A DNA stretch of 64,000 nucleotides from CBDBBY01 sp965205055. Its GTDB lineage: Bacteria; Pseudomonadota; Alphaproteobacteria; Rhodobacterales; Rhodobacteraceae. This document shows positions 17,206 to 26,780 of the stretch, one piece after another (the stretch's first letter is position 1; the number at the start of each line of letters is the position of its first letter). Under the pieces are notes generated by a model. The model made no database searches and had not been told where the DNA came from. It saw only the letters and a list, made by a program, of their open reading frames with translations. The position numbers were made by a program, and so were the translations under genes. The stretch covers positions 2,480,001 through 2,544,000 of the forward strand of contig OZ242030.1 in the NCBI GenBank assembly GCA_965205055.1. The letters are read 5' to 3'.

Positions 17206-19485
17206 TCAACCGTAACTTTTCACCGAGGTCCCGGCGAGTGCGGCCACATTCAGCAGGCCGCGCGCGGTGATGGCAGGCGTCACGATATGCGCGCGGTTGG
17301 CCATGCCCATCAGTATTGGCCCGACTTCCAGACCTGACGCGGCGCCCTTCAAAAGGTTCCTTGCCGCGCCCGCGCCGTTCGTGCTGGAGTAAATCAGGGT
17401 GTTCGCCATTCCGGAAAGCCGCGAGTTGGGGAAGAGGCGCTCTCGCAGATCCGGGTCCAAAGCCGTGTCCGTGTTCATTTCGCCTTCGTACTCGAAATCG
17501 TGGCCGCCAGAATCCAGAATCGCCAAGGCGCCGCGCATGATGCGGCCGGATCTGCTGTCAAGATTTCCGAATTGGGAATCCGAGCACAGTGCGATTTTTG
17601 GAACGATTCCGAACCGTTGCACATGCCGGGCCGCCGCGACGACGGTTTCGGCGATCTGGTTCGGTGAAGGATCATTGTGGACATGGGTATCGGCGATAAA
17701 GAGCGTTCCCCGGTCGAAGAGGATCAATGAGAGCGCCCCGATTGGATGCAGCCTGTCGTCGCTGAGGATCGAGCGGACGTGCTGGAGATGCCAAAGATAT
17801 TGCCCGAACGTGCCGCAAATCATGCTGTCCGCTTCGCCGCGCTCGACCATGATCCCGGAGATGACGGTCGCATTCGACCTGATGGTTGCCTTGGCCAATT
17901 CCGGCGTCACGCCGTTCCGATTCATGATCTCATGGTACCGTGTCCAGTACTCGCGATACCTCGGATCATCGTCGGGATTCACAACATCGAAGTCCACGTT
18001 TGCCTTAATTGAAAGCCCTGCCCGCTGAAGTCTGGCGTTGATCACATCCGGACGCCCGATCAAGATCGGCTTGTCATGGGTTTCTTCGATCATCGCTTGC
18101 GCAACGTGCAGAACACGAGAATCTTCGCCCTCGGCAAATGCTATTCGACGAACCACGGAACGCGCGGATTCGAACACGGGGCGCATCGCGAAGGAGGATC
18201 TGTAAACCAAGGATTCAAGCTTTTGCTTGTACGCGTCAAGATCCACCTGCCTGGTCGCAGCGCCTGTCTCCATAGCCGCCTTGGCGACAGCATGCGCGAC
18301 CCGAGGCAGCAAACGCGGGTCGAACGGTTTTGGAATCAAGTATTCCGGACCGAAATTCAGGCTTTCTCCCCTGTAGGTGACTTCCACCTCGGCAGACGTC
18401 GTCGCCCGCGCCAGCTGGGCGATCGCCTCGACGCAAGCAATCTTCATCGCGTCGTTGAATTCAGTCGCGCCGACATCGAGCGCTCCTCTGAATATGAAAG
18501 GGAAACAGAGCACATTGTTGACTTGGTTCGGATAATCTGATCGCCCGGTCGCAATGAGTGCGTCGGGAGCGGCTTTGTATGCTTCTTCCGGCATGATTTC
18601 GGGCACTGGATTCGCCAATGCGAATATGATCGGCCTGCGCGCCATTTTCGATACATTTTCCTTGGTCAGAAGGTTGGGTCCCGACAGGCCAAGGAACAAA
18701 TCGCAGCCTTCGATCGCCTCCTCCAAGGATTCAATTTGCGCATCGCATGCAAATTTTCGCTTTTCGGGCGCTATATTTTCGCGGTCCTTGCGCACGACCC
18801 CTTCCCTGTCGCAAAGAATGATGTTCTCGCGTCGCACTCCCAGCTTGGTCAGCATCTTCAAGCACGCGATACCGGCAGCTCCCGCCCCGAGAGCAACGAC
18901 GCGTATCGATTCGAACTGCTTTTCCGCCACTCGCAATGCGTTCACCGCGGCGGCGGCGACGACGATCGCCGTTCCGTGCTGATCGTCATGGAATACAGGT
19001 ATGTTCATGCGCTCCCGACAGCGCTCCTCCACAAGGAAGCAATCAGGCGCTTTGATGTCCTCAAGATTGACCGCGCCGAAGGTCGGTTCAAGCTTTGAAA
19101 CCAACTCCGCAAGCTTTTCCGGGTCTTGCTCATCAATCTCGATATCAAAGCAATCGATGTTCGCGAATTTCTTGAACAAAACGGCTTTGCCTTCCATGAC
19201 GGGCTTTGCCGCGCGAGCGCCGATGTTCCCAAGGCCGAGCACTGCGGTTCCGTTCGATATCACAGCGACGAGATTGCTTTTGCTGGTGTATCGAGCCGCG
19301 TTGAGTGGTTCGTCCGCGATTTCGATGCATGCTTCGGCAACCCCCGGCGAGTAAGCGAGCGTCAAATCCCTCGCGTTCGCCAGCGGCTTCGTCGCTCTGA
19401 CCTCCAGCTTTCCCGGCCTAGGCAACTCATGATAGTCCAAGGCGTCCTGGCGCAATGACTGCCCGCCGGTATCAGTCGAATTCAT
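17206..19485 (-). CDS. maeB: NADP-dependent malic enzyme with C-terminal phosphotransacetylase-like domain
   Basis: A 759-residue MaeB. The malic enzyme part (about 1-430) converts malate to pyruvate and CO2 with NADP. It has the AYSPGVAEAC start motif, the HDDQHGTAIV metal-site motif and the dinucleotide-binding VALGAGAAGIACLKML near residue 190. The C-terminal part (about 440-759) is the phosphate acetyltransferase-like domain that regulates activity in response to acetyl-CoA. The ATG at 19485 has AGAGGAAG upstream; earlier in-frame starts add residues not typical of the family. Monocistronic on the minus strand. Confidence 0.95.
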   Translation of the reverse strand: MNSTDTGGQSLRQDALDYHELPRPGKLEVRATKPLANARDLTLAYSPGVAEACIEIADEPLNAARYTSKSNLVAVISNGTAVLGLGNIGARAAKPVMEGKAVLFKKFANIDCFDIEIDEQDPEKLAELVSKLEPTFGAVNLEDIKAPDCFLVEERCRERMNIPVFHDDQHGTAIVVAAAAVNALRVAEKQFESIRVVALGAGAAGIACLKMLTKLGVRRENIILCDREGVVRKDRENIAPEKRKFACDAQIESLEEAIEGCDLFLGLSGPNLLTKENVSKMARRPIIFALANPVPEIMPEEAYKAAPDALIATGRSDYPNQVNNVLCFPFIFRGALDVGATEFNDAMKIACVEAIAQLARATTSAEVEVTYRGESLNFGPEYLIPKPFDPRLLPRVAHAVAKAAMETGAATRQVDLDAYKQKLESLVYRSSFAMRPVFESARSVVRRIAFAEGEDSRVLHVAQAMIEETHDKPILIGRPDVINARLQRAGLSIKANVDFDVVNPDDDPRYREYWTRYHEIMNRNGVTPELAKATIRSNATVISGIMVERGEADSMICGTFGQYLWHLQHVRSILSDDRLHPIGALSLILFDRGTLFIADTHVHNDPSPNQIAETVVAAARHVQRFGIVPKIALCSDSQFGNLDSRSGRIMRGALAILDSGGHDFEYEGEMNTDTALDPDLRERLFPNSRLSGMANTLIYSSTNGAGAARNLLKGAASGLEVGPILMGMANRAHIVTPAITARGLLNVAALAGTSVKSYG

Positions 19486-19775
19486 TTTTCTTCCTCTGGT
19501 TCCCTGCCGAGCCGCCGAATTTCGGAACCGAACCGCTTCCGTCGGGCATAGGCGATAAGCCATCAGCGTCGAACGATAAAGGCCAAGGTCGGAATTGACT
19601 GCTGCGACTGCCCAAGCTTTGCGGCAGACGCTCTTGCAATGCAATCTGATCAAGGCAGCCGGTCAATATCTACGCTCGCGACAGAAATTGCCGCATTGGC
19701 GACAATTCGATCAATCTATTCAGAATTGCCGGAAGCCGGCAAGGGTCGGGCGGCAGCATATTCGACGATTCGCTG
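19486..19775. other. Intergenic region between maeB and groEL
   Basis: This spacer should hold the maeB promoter near its left end and ends at the groEL terminator on its right. No gene or small RNA was recognised. Confidence 0.35.
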
Positions 19776-19802
19776 AAAAAAAGGGGCCTTGCGGCCCCTT
19801 TT
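19776..19802 (-). terminator. Rho-independent terminator of groESL
   Basis: On the minus strand a GGGGCC stem with GCAA loop and GGCCCC is flanked by A and T runs, extending the stem to 10 bp, and is followed by seven T residues. It lies 24 bases after the groEL stop. Confidence 0.92.
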
Positions 19803-19825
19803 CGCAGTTTCATGGATGACCGTGA

Positions 19826-21463
19826 TTACATCATGCCGCCCATGCCGCCCATGTCCGGAGCTCCCGGCGCAGGCGTCTTGGGCTCGGGCTTTTCAGCGAC
19901 CATGGCTTCGGTTGTAATCAACAAGCCGGCGATCGACGCCGCGTCTTCAAGCGCCGTTCTCACAACTTTCGCCGGATCAATGACGCCGAACTTGAACATG
20001 TCGCCGTATTCCTCGGTCTGCGCGTTGAAGCCGAAGTTGGGCTTGTTCGATTCGCGGACTTTTCCGGCGACGATTGCCGCGTCAACACCCGAGTTTTCGG
20101 CGATCTGGCGCAGAGGAGATTCAAGCGCCTTGCGGACGATCGCGATTCCGGCGTCCTGATCGCTGTTGGCTCCCTTCAAGCCGTCGAGCGACTTCGCCGC
20201 CGCAACGAGAGAAACGCCGCCTCCGGGAACGATGCCTTCCTGCACCGCGGCCCTCGTGGAGTTCAATGCGTCGTCAACGCGGTCCTTGCGCTCCTTGACC
20301 TCGACCTCAGTCGCTCCGCCGACGCGGATGACCGCCACGCCGCCTGCGAGTTTCGCCAAACGCTCCTGAAGCTTCTCGCGGTCGTAGTCGGACGTGGTCT
20401 CTTCGATCTGCTGCCGGATCTGCGCGACGCGGCCTTCAATCTCCGATTTTTCGCCGGCGCCGTCGACAAGAGTCGTCTCGTCCTTGGTGATGGAAACCTT
20501 CTTGGTGGAACCGAGCATTTCGATGCCGACATTCTCCAGCTTCATGCCGAGATCTTCCGAAATCACCTGGCCGCCGGTCAGGATCGCGATGTCCTGCAGC
20601 ATGGCCTTGCGGCGGTCGCCGAAGCCCGGCGCCTTCACCGCAGCGATCTTGAGCCCGCCGCGAAGCTTGTTCACCACAAGCGTGGCAAGGGCTTCGCCTT
20701 CAACATCTTCCGCAATGACGAGAAGCGGCTTGCCGGACTGGATCACGGACTCGAGAAGCGGAACCATGGGCTGGAGGGACGAAAGCTTCTTTTCGTGAAG
20801 AAGGATGTACGCCTCCTCGAGCTCCGCCGTCATCTTCTCCGGATTGGTGGCGAAGTAGGGCGACAAATAGCCGCGGTCGAACTGCATGCCTTCGACGACA
20901 TCGGTCTCCGTTTCGAGACCCTTGTTCTCTTCGACTGTGATGACGCCTTCGTTTCCGACCTTCTGCATCGCGTCGGCGATCTGAGTGCCGATCTCTTCCT
21001 CGCCGTTGGCTGAAATCGTGCCGACCTGCGCAACTTCGCCCGAATCCTTGACTTCGCGGGAAGCTTCCTTGATCGCCTTCACGACGCTGCCGACCGCAAG
21101 GTCGACGCCGCGCTTCAGGTCCATCGGATTCATGCCTGCGGCGACGGACTTCAATCCTTCCCGCACAATTGCTTGCGCGAGCACGGTCGCGGTGGTTGTT
21201 CCGTCGCCCGCCTCGTCGTTCGTGCGCGAGGCAACTTCCTTGACCATCTGGGCGCCCATGTTCTCGAACTTGTCTTCAAGTTCGATCTCCTTCGCGACGG
21301 TCACGCCGTCCTTGGTGATTCGGGGAGCGCCGAACGATTTGTCGAGCACAACATTGCGCCCTTTCGGTCCGAGCGTCACGCGAACCGCGTCGGAAAGCGT
21401 GTTGATGCCCCGAAGCATGCGGTTGCGCGCATCCGTTTCGAACTTTACCTCTTTGACTGCCAT
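19826..21463 (-). CDS. groL: Chaperonin GroEL (Hsp60)
   Basis: A 545-residue 60-kDa chaperonin that folds proteins inside its double ring together with GroES, driven by ATP. Typical features include the N-terminal VTLGPKGRNVVLDKSFGAP, the NDEAGDGTTTATVLAQAIV nucleotide-site segment with the catalytic Asp near 87, the VVPGGGVSL-like IVPGGGVSLV motif near 410, and the GGMGGMM tail. The ATG has AAGGAG upstream. It is second in the groES-groEL operon under CIRCE control. Confidence 0.98.
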   Translation of the reverse strand: MAVKEVKFETDARNRMLRGINTLSDAVRVTLGPKGRNVVLDKSFGAPRITKDGVTVAKEIELEDKFENMGAQMVKEVASRTNDEAGDGTTTATVLAQAIVREGLKSVAAGMNPMDLKRGVDLAVGSVVKAIKEASREVKDSGEVAQVGTISANGEEEIGTQIADAMQKVGNEGVITVEENKGLETETDVVEGMQFDRGYLSPYFATNPEKMTAELEEAYILLHEKKLSSLQPMVPLLESVIQSGKPLLVIAEDVEGEALATLVVNKLRGGLKIAAVKAPGFGDRRKAMLQDIAILTGGQVISEDLGMKLENVGIEMLGSTKKVSITKDETTLVDGAGEKSEIEGRVAQIRQQIEETTSDYDREKLQERLAKLAGGVAVIRVGGATEVEVKERKDRVDDALNSTRAAVQEGIVPGGGVSLVAAAKSLDGLKGANSDQDAGIAIVRKALESPLRQIAENSGVDAAIVAGKVRESNKPNFGFNAQTEEYGDMFKFGVIDPAKVVRTALEDAASIAGLLITTEAMVAEKPEPKTPAPGAPDMGGMGGMM

Positions 21464-21507
21464 TTAGGTGTCTCCTTCAATGATGGGTTGAGTTGTCTGC
21501 TTCGCGC

Positions 21508-21795
21508 TCAGCCGATGATGCCGAGGACGTCGCTTTCCTTCATGATCAACAGTTCTTCGCCGTCGATGGTGACCTCGGTGCCCGACCATTTCCCGAACAG
21601 TATCCGATCGCCCTTCTTGACTCCCATAGGAATGAGCTCGCCGGAATCCTTCCGTGCTCCTTCGCCGCAGGAAATGACTTCTCCTTCCGCCGGCTTCTCT
21701 TTCGCGGTGTCGGGAATGATCAAGCCGCCCTTGGTCTTTTCGTCGCCTTCGATTCGGCGGACGAGCACACGATCATGCAAGGGTGTGAACGACAT
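21508..21795 (-). CDS. groS: Co-chaperonin GroES (Hsp10)
   Basis: A 95-residue co-chaperonin that caps the GroEL cavity. It begins with FTPLHDRVLVRRIEGDEKTKGGLIIPD, which includes the mobile loop, and ends in ESDVLGIIG. GGAGG precedes the ATG at the right distance. First gene of groES-groEL, 44 bases ahead of groEL. Confidence 0.98.
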   Translation of the reverse strand: MSFTPLHDRVLVRRIEGDEKTKGGLIIPDTAKEKPAEGEVISCGEGARKDSGELIPMGVKKGDRILFGKWSGTEVTIDGEELLIMKESDVLGIIG

Positions 21796-21848
21796 GCTTT
21801 GCCTCCATTTTCAAACGCACAATAGTGCAGATTAAGATTCACGCGTTG

Positions 21849-21875
21849 TTAGCACTCGACCACGGCGAGTGCTAA
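21849..21875. promoter_or_regulatory. CIRCE operator (HrcA binding site)
   Basis: A perfect match to the CIRCE consensus: TTAGCACTC, nine bases, GAGTGCTAA. The palindrome extends beyond the consensus to 14-bp arms (21844-21880). It lies between the proposed promoter and groES, so HrcA would repress groESL here and release it on heat stress. Confidence 0.97.
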
Positions 21876-21882
21876 CAACGGC

Positions 21883-21911
21883 GAGATAGTTGCGCTGATG
21901 CGCCCTGTCAA
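21883..21911 (-). promoter_or_regulatory. Sigma-70-type promoter of groESL
   Basis: Read on the minus strand: TTGACA, a 17-base spacer and TATCTC, immediately upstream of CIRCE. Spacing and the exact -35 box support a housekeeping promoter whose start site would fall at the operator. Confidence 0.8.
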
Positions 21912-21987
21912 TGGAAGCCGGAAATATTTTTTCGCAGGCGCTTCGCGGAAGATCGCCGGCATTCGGGCCGGCGGCAAAGCGACTCCG

Positions 21988-22287
21988 TCAGATGTCGAGT
22001 TCTTCCAAAATTACTGCGTACTGAGCCCCGTGAAGGTCGCGGTCCCGCCGATCCCCCTGCGGAACGGGGCGTCGGAAGCTGTACTTCAAGACCCCGAGAC
22101 TCGGGATCTCATGCCGTTTCACCTCGGAGCGGCCGATCTTCAGGAGGTCGGCGACGACATCGCTGGTCACGGCGCTTCGGATCCGGCCGAATGCCTCGAC
22201 GGAACCGCAAAACACGTCGATCGTCGCGGCGAACGGCCCGGCGTTTTTGGATCGCACCGACTTGGCGATTTCGCGCAGCTTAGCCAC
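21988..22287 (-). CDS. DUF4387 (AtuA-related) protein
   Basis: A 99-residue protein of the DUF4387 family, which is usually encoded right after AtuA-like (DUF1446) genes or fused to them. It starts with LREIAKSVRSKNAGPF, then TIDVFCGSVEAFGRI, typical of the family. The GTG start lies inside the end of the AtuA-like gene (8-base overlap), so the two are translationally coupled and likely form one complex. Biochemical role unknown. Last gene of the tctCBA operon. Confidence 0.85.
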   Translation of the reverse strand: MAKLREIAKSVRSKNAGPFAATIDVFCGSVEAFGRIRSAVTSDVVADLLKIGRSEVKRHEIPSLGVLKYSFRRPVPQGDRRDRDLHGAQYAVILEELDI

Positions 22288-23644
22288 GGCCGACCTCCAT
22301 CACCTCGAGACGAAAAGCGTCCATCGGGTCGTCAAGCTCAAGCGCGTGATTGAGCCGGAACTCGTACTGGCGTCCACGCTCGGTTTCGGCCGGCGAATAG
22401 GGAAAAGCGAAGGTCGGGAGCTCCTCGTCGCCGTCCAGCGGGAAATGAAGCAGAAACGGATTCGCAAGCTTCGCCAGTTCGTTGGCGGCCTCTTGCGATT
22501 CGGCGGTCACGATCGCGAGCACGCCGACCTCCGCGGGAGCGGAGCTGCTGAACTCAAGATCCCCCAGCGCCGAATCCAGTCCGATCAGACGGAATTCGAA
22601 CGCATACGTGTCTTCCTCGCGCCCGGTTCTGGACTTGATCTCCGCTTTGACGAACGCCTGAAGCTTTTTCGACCAATCGCGGACGCGCGCGACGTAGCGC
22701 GGGTTTCGCACGACGACCAGAATTGTCGTCTGATATCCGGCAACTGCGGCCCCTTCCAGCTTGACCGCGTAGCTTTCGGCCGGGATCCATTCCGACCCCG
22801 TGACCCTGACCCGACGGCTGTCCATCGCTTCGTAGCGAGCCCGGGACGCGTCGAGCATTCCTCCAGGTTCGCGCAGCCGGAAGGGGTCGGCGTTTTCGTA
22901 AAGCATATGGGCCGAAACCGTTTCCGGCGTGCAGCGCGCATCGCGCGAGACCGGCTCGACGGAAAATCCGGATTTGTCCACCTCGACGACCACGACTCCG
23001 CTGAGAGGCTTCGTCGAGCACAAAGCGCCGCATTCGGCGATCTTTGCCGAATGCCAGGCAGCGCCGGTATCCTCGCCGTTCATGAGCGGCATCGCCGCGA
23101 TTCCGGCCGTGTCGGTCGCTCTCCCGGCAACAACCAGATCGGCGCCTGTCGATATTGCCTCCCCCATCTGCTCCGCGCCGGCCAGCGCAACGATGTTGGC
23201 GCACGAGGAAATGGCCTCTGCCGAAATCTCGGGCGCGTAATCGAGAGCGCGAATCCTGCCTTGGCGGAATGCGTCGGCCGTCGCCCGGGGATCCTGGGAG
23301 CATTTCAAGACCGCGACCTTGAGCCGCCGTCCCGCCTCGCCGGCCAGCTCCTCGGTCATGCCGAGCATCCAATCCACCATCGCGTCGACGCCGCACGTTC
23401 CCGCCGAGCCGACCACCAGCGGAGATCCTGAAACGCGCTGCGCCTCCAGAAGCAGTCTCCATTCCGCCATCGTGGATGCGCGCGAATACTTGGAAACCCC
23501 TGCCCCGAGGTAATGCGGGCCGCTGTCCGTCGACCCGCCATCGATGCAGATCAAATCCGGGCGGGATGCCGCGCCCTCCATCAAGGCTTCGCGGTCGAAC
23601 CCGAGTCCCAGCACTCCCGAAGGCACCAGCACTCTCGTCGGCAT
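22280..23644 (-). CDS. AtuA-like (DUF1446) acyclic terpene utilization family protein
   Basis: A 454-residue DUF1446/AtuA-family protein. The N-terminus (RVLVPSGVLGLGFD, then CIDGGSTDSGPHYLGAG) and the central VVAGRATDTAGIAAMP match the family. AtuA belongs to the citronellol/geranyl degradation cluster of Pseudomonas, but many homologues lie beside tripartite tricarboxylate transporters and act on unknown acids. The ATG at 23644 is 2 bases after the tctA stop, so it belongs to the transporter operon. The substrate is likely that of the transporter; the reaction is not known. Confidence 0.8.
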   Translation of the reverse strand: MPTRVLVPSGVLGLGFDREALMEGAASRPDLICIDGGSTDSGPHYLGAGVSKYSRASTMAEWRLLLEAQRVSGSPLVVGSAGTCGVDAMVDWMLGMTEELAGEAGRRLKVAVLKCSQDPRATADAFRQGRIRALDYAPEISAEAISSCANIVALAGAEQMGEAISTGADLVVAGRATDTAGIAAMPLMNGEDTGAAWHSAKIAECGALCSTKPLSGVVVVEVDKSGFSVEPVSRDARCTPETVSAHMLYENADPFRLREPGGMLDASRARYEAMDSRRVRVTGSEWIPAESYAVKLEGAAVAGYQTTILVVVRNPRYVARVRDWSKKLQAFVKAEIKSRTGREEDTYAFEFRLIGLDSALGDLEFSSSAPAEVGVLAIVTAESQEAANELAKLANPFLLHFPLDGDEELPTFAFPYSPAETERGRQYEFRLNHALELDDPMDAFRLEVMEVGRG

Positions 23645-23646
23645 GA

Positions 23647-25149
23647 TCAGGCCGGCCTTTCGGGCTTCTTGAGAAACTTGCGAAGAAACATCGGAGCGAC
23701 AAATCCGGCGATCGCCGCGACCCAAAGCCCGACGGCAATTCCCGAAGAAAACAGGAACTTCCAGTCGCCGTTGGAAATGATCATCGCCCTGCGGAGATTG
23801 TCCTCCATGCTGTTTCCGAGCAGTATTCCGAGGATGATCGGCACCGTCGGCACTTCGAGCTTGCGCAGGATGTAGCCGCCCAAGCCGAACAAAATCATCA
23901 GGATCAGATCGAAGCTGCTTCCCGAAAGCGAGTAAATCCCGGCGAACGAGACCATCATGATGCCGGGGAGCAGCAGCCAAGGCGGAACGGAAAGTATCTT
24001 CACGAACAGCCTAACCATCGGAATGTTCATGACCAGAAGCACGAAATTCGCGATCAGAAGCGCCGCGATCAAGCCCCAGACCACCTCCGGCCGCTCGTCG
24101 AACAGCACCGGCCCGGGGGTTATGTTGAGCGTCAACAGAAGGGCGAGCAGAACTGCCGTGGTGCCGGAGCCGGGAACGCCCAATGTCAGCATCGGCACCA
24201 GCGCTCCGCCGGCCGCCGCATTGTTTCCCGCTTCGGGCGCGGCGACTCCGCGCGGATTGCCCGTGCCGAAGGTTTCCTTGTCCTTGGCGATGGACTTTTC
24301 AGCCATGTAGGCGAGAAAGCTCCCCAGCGACGCCCCTGCGCCGGGAAGGACGCCGGCGAAAAATCCGATCGCCGTCGCCCTGAGCATCGCCAGGAAGCTG
24401 CCGGCGATGTCCTTGACCGGCACAGTGACCCTCTCCAGCTTCACCCCGATCGCAGAGCTCTTGCCATGGCTCTCGATGAAAACGAATATTTCCGACACCG
24501 CGAACAGACCCACGATCGCAACCAGAAAATCGACGCCGTCCATCAGGTGCAAGCTTCCGAAGGTCAGCCGAGGAATTCCTGTCTGGTTGTCCAGCCCGAT
24601 CATCGCGATTCCCAAACCGGCCGCGGCAGCCAATGCGGATTTGATTTGGTTCTTCGACGCCAGACCTCCGAGCGTGCAGAACGCGAGCATGTAGAGAGCG
24701 AAGTATTCGGCCGGACCGAACAAATACGCGACGCGGGCGAGAACCGGAGCGAGCAGCATCAATCCGACTGTCGCAAGAAGAGCCCCGACGAAGGAAGCGA
24801 CTCCCGAAAGCACCAGCGCGTCTCCGGCCCTGCCGCTCTTCGCCATCGGATACCCGTCCAGCGTCGTCATGAGCGCCGGCTCGTCTCCGGGTATATTCAG
24901 CAAAATGGATGATATGCGCCCGCCGTACATCGCGCCGTAATAGACCGATGTCATGAGAACCAGCGCTTCCGTGGCGTCGAGACCCAGTGAGAACGCCAGC
25001 GGTATCAGGATGGCGACGCCGTTCGAAGGCCCCAGGCCGGGAAGCGCGCCAATTATGGTGCCCAGGAAACAGCCGCTAACGGCGAGGAACAGCGTCGACC
25101 AAGTTAGAGCGACAGCGAAGCCTTGTCCGAGATTGGCGAAGATGTCCAT
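23647..25149 (-). CDS. tctA: Tripartite tricarboxylate transporter large membrane subunit TctA
   Basis: A 500-residue inner-membrane protein with about 10-12 hydrophobic segments. Family motifs include the N-terminal GALPGLGPSNGVAILIPLAF and the internal GVLPGAGASLGSFLAY, two related G-x-x-P-G-x-G loops of the TctA fold. It is the main permease of the TctABC carboxylate uptake system, driven by ion gradients. The tctB stop lies 3 bases upstream of its start. Substrate is not predictable from sequence. Confidence 0.93.
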   Translation of the reverse strand: MDIFANLGQGFAVALTWSTLFLAVSGCFLGTIIGALPGLGPSNGVAILIPLAFSLGLDATEALVLMTSVYYGAMYGGRISSILLNIPGDEPALMTTLDGYPMAKSGRAGDALVLSGVASFVGALLATVGLMLLAPVLARVAYLFGPAEYFALYMLAFCTLGGLASKNQIKSALAAAAGLGIAMIGLDNQTGIPRLTFGSLHLMDGVDFLVAIVGLFAVSEIFVFIESHGKSSAIGVKLERVTVPVKDIAGSFLAMLRATAIGFFAGVLPGAGASLGSFLAYMAEKSIAKDKETFGTGNPRGVAAPEAGNNAAAGGALVPMLTLGVPGSGTTAVLLALLLTLNITPGPVLFDERPEVVWGLIAALLIANFVLLVMNIPMVRLFVKILSVPPWLLLPGIMMVSFAGIYSLSGSSFDLILMILFGLGGYILRKLEVPTVPIILGILLGNSMEDNLRRAMIISNGDWKFLFSSGIAVGLWVAAIAGFVAPMFLRKFLKKPERPA

Positions 25150-25152
25150 CAG

Positions 25153-25602
25153 CTATCCGAACAGACCGACAATGGAGCGGCCGAAAGGCGCGAGGCCGAG
25201 GCCCAAGCCGTATTTGAAGATGACGAACAGCACGACCGAAAGACAGATTCCGGAAATCGCCGCCTGCTTCGGTTTCGGACTGATTTGATAGCTCAGAACG
25301 GCGGACGCGACCGCCGCGGGGATCAGAAACCCGAGCGGCCTGAGCGTGATGGCGAACAAATAAAGGACGAGCGCCGCGAAAGCGATCGACCCGATCGTTT
25401 TAAACGCCGGCCACGCGGGATCGGGGTCGGGCCGGAAGGCGATCAGCGCGCCGCAAATCGCGGCGATTCCGCTGACGATGTACGGAAAAGTTCGCGAGCC
25501 GACCGGATCGGAAAAAAAGCCCTGCTGGATTTGCGCCGCGCTCGCCGCGTAGGCGAGCGCGGTCAATAGAACGACAAGACCGAATATGCGGTCGCTTGCC
25601 AC
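25153..25602 (-). CDS. tctB: Tripartite tricarboxylate transporter small membrane subunit TctB
   Basis: A 149-residue membrane protein with four predicted hydrophobic segments, matching TctB in size and in position between tctC and tctA. It starts with GTG directly after the tctC stop. TctB supports TctA in the membrane; sequence conservation in this subunit is always low, so the call leans on context. Confidence 0.85.
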   Translation of the reverse strand: MASDRIFGLVVLLTALAYAASAAQIQQGFFSDPVGSRTFPYIVSGIAAICGALIAFRPDPDPAWPAFKTIGSIAFAALVLYLFAITLRPLGFLIPAAVASAVLSYQISPKPKQAAISGICLSVVLFVIFKYGLGLGLAPFGRSIVGLFG

Positions 25603-26586
25603 TTATTGTATAACTCCGATATCCCGAGAAAGCTGCTCAATTTCGGCTATCAAGTCATCTAGCCACCCGGCAAATTCAGGTCCGACCAGATTGAACGGCG
25701 CCAAGCCGTTGGCGGCCATCGCCTCGGCCCATTCCGCGGATTCGCCGACTTGCCTGAGAGCGTCGGACCAGCGCATGTAATCGTCGTCCGAAATCCCTTT
25801 GGGGACGTAAAGTCCGCGCCAGTTCACGGCAACCAGGTCGATGCCCTGCTCTTTGGCTGTGGGAATTTCCTCGAATCCCGGCACCCGCTCGTTCGTGAAG
25901 ACCGCCAGCACGCGAATGTCGCCCGCCTTGAGGAAACCGACCACTTCCGACATGTCGCCGGTCATCGCTTGGGTGAAGCCGCCAATGGTCTGCGTAAGAG
26001 CGTCGCCGCCGCCGTCCAAACCGATGTACTTGACTGACTGAACCGGAACGCACATATCCCCCGACGGATTGAGGCGGGCAAGAGCCATGAGAACCTTCAG
26101 GTGATCGAAGCCGCCGCCGGCGGACCCGCCCGCGAAAGTAATTGCAGCTGGGTCGTCGCACACGTCACCCAACAAGTCGGCCAGCGACATGTAGGGCGAG
26201 TCGGCCGCCACAGCGATCACGCCCGGGTCGGCGCCGATTGCGCCGAGAAAGCGGACCTGATCAGCTGTCATTCCTGCAAAAGCGTTTTGCGCCAGCCGCG
26301 TCGCGGTCGCCGAAGACGCTGCGACAATCAGCTCAGCGTCTTCGTTGCGTTCGTTGACAACATGGCTGAAGGCGAGTCCGCCGCCTCCGCCCGCCATGTT
26401 CGTGACTTGAATCGGCTTGTCGACTGCGCCGATGTCATACATGATCTTGCCGATCGTGCGACAGGTGAAGTCCCAGCCGCCGCCCGGGTTCGCCGGCGCG
26501 ATGCACTCCGCCGCGAACGACGAGCTCGCGGTGCCGAGGGCAATCAGGGAGCCTGCAGCCAAACACTTGATTCTGGATAGTTTCAT
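25603..26586 (-). CDS. tctC: Tripartite tricarboxylate transporter substrate-binding protein TctC
   Basis: A 327-residue periplasmic binding protein. It has a signal peptide (MKLSRIKCLAAGSLIALG, cleavage near SSSFA-AE) and the Bug/TctC fold: PANPGGGWDFTCRTIGKIM near the N-terminus, TNMAGGGGGLAF near 65 and FAGGSAGGGFDHL near 150. It captures a carboxylate and delivers it to TctAB. First gene of the five-gene operon tctC-tctB-tctA-AtuA-DUF4387. Cys residues in both lobes (for example C29 and C42) could form disulfides. Confidence 0.92.
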   Translation of the reverse strand: MKLSRIKCLAAGSLIALGTASSSFAAECIAPANPGGGWDFTCRTIGKIMYDIGAVDKPIQVTNMAGGGGGLAFSHVVNERNEDAELIVAASSATATRLAQNAFAGMTADQVRFLGAIGADPGVIAVAADSPYMSLADLLGDVCDDPAAITFAGGSAGGGFDHLKVLMALARLNPSGDMCVPVQSVKYIGLDGGGDALTQTIGGFTQAMTGDMSEVVGFLKAGDIRVLAVFTNERVPGFEEIPTAKEQGIDLVAVNWRGLYVPKGISDDDYMRWSDALRQVGESAEWAEAMAANGLAPFNLVGPEFAGWLDDLIAEIEQLSRDIGVIQ

Positions 26587-26780
26587 TTCATTCCTCCGAT
26601 TTCTGTTCTTGGGTCAACTCAAGCATGACGGTTTCGACCGAATTCGACCTTGGCGCTGCCCACGCCGCGCGATTACCAATTCCTTCAACCCCCTGCAAGC
26701 ATCCGGCAATGCGCGATTCTTCGGCGCGAACCCGCCGCCCGTCCATTCGCCTCGCCAAAACGGGCAAGCACGCAATATCG

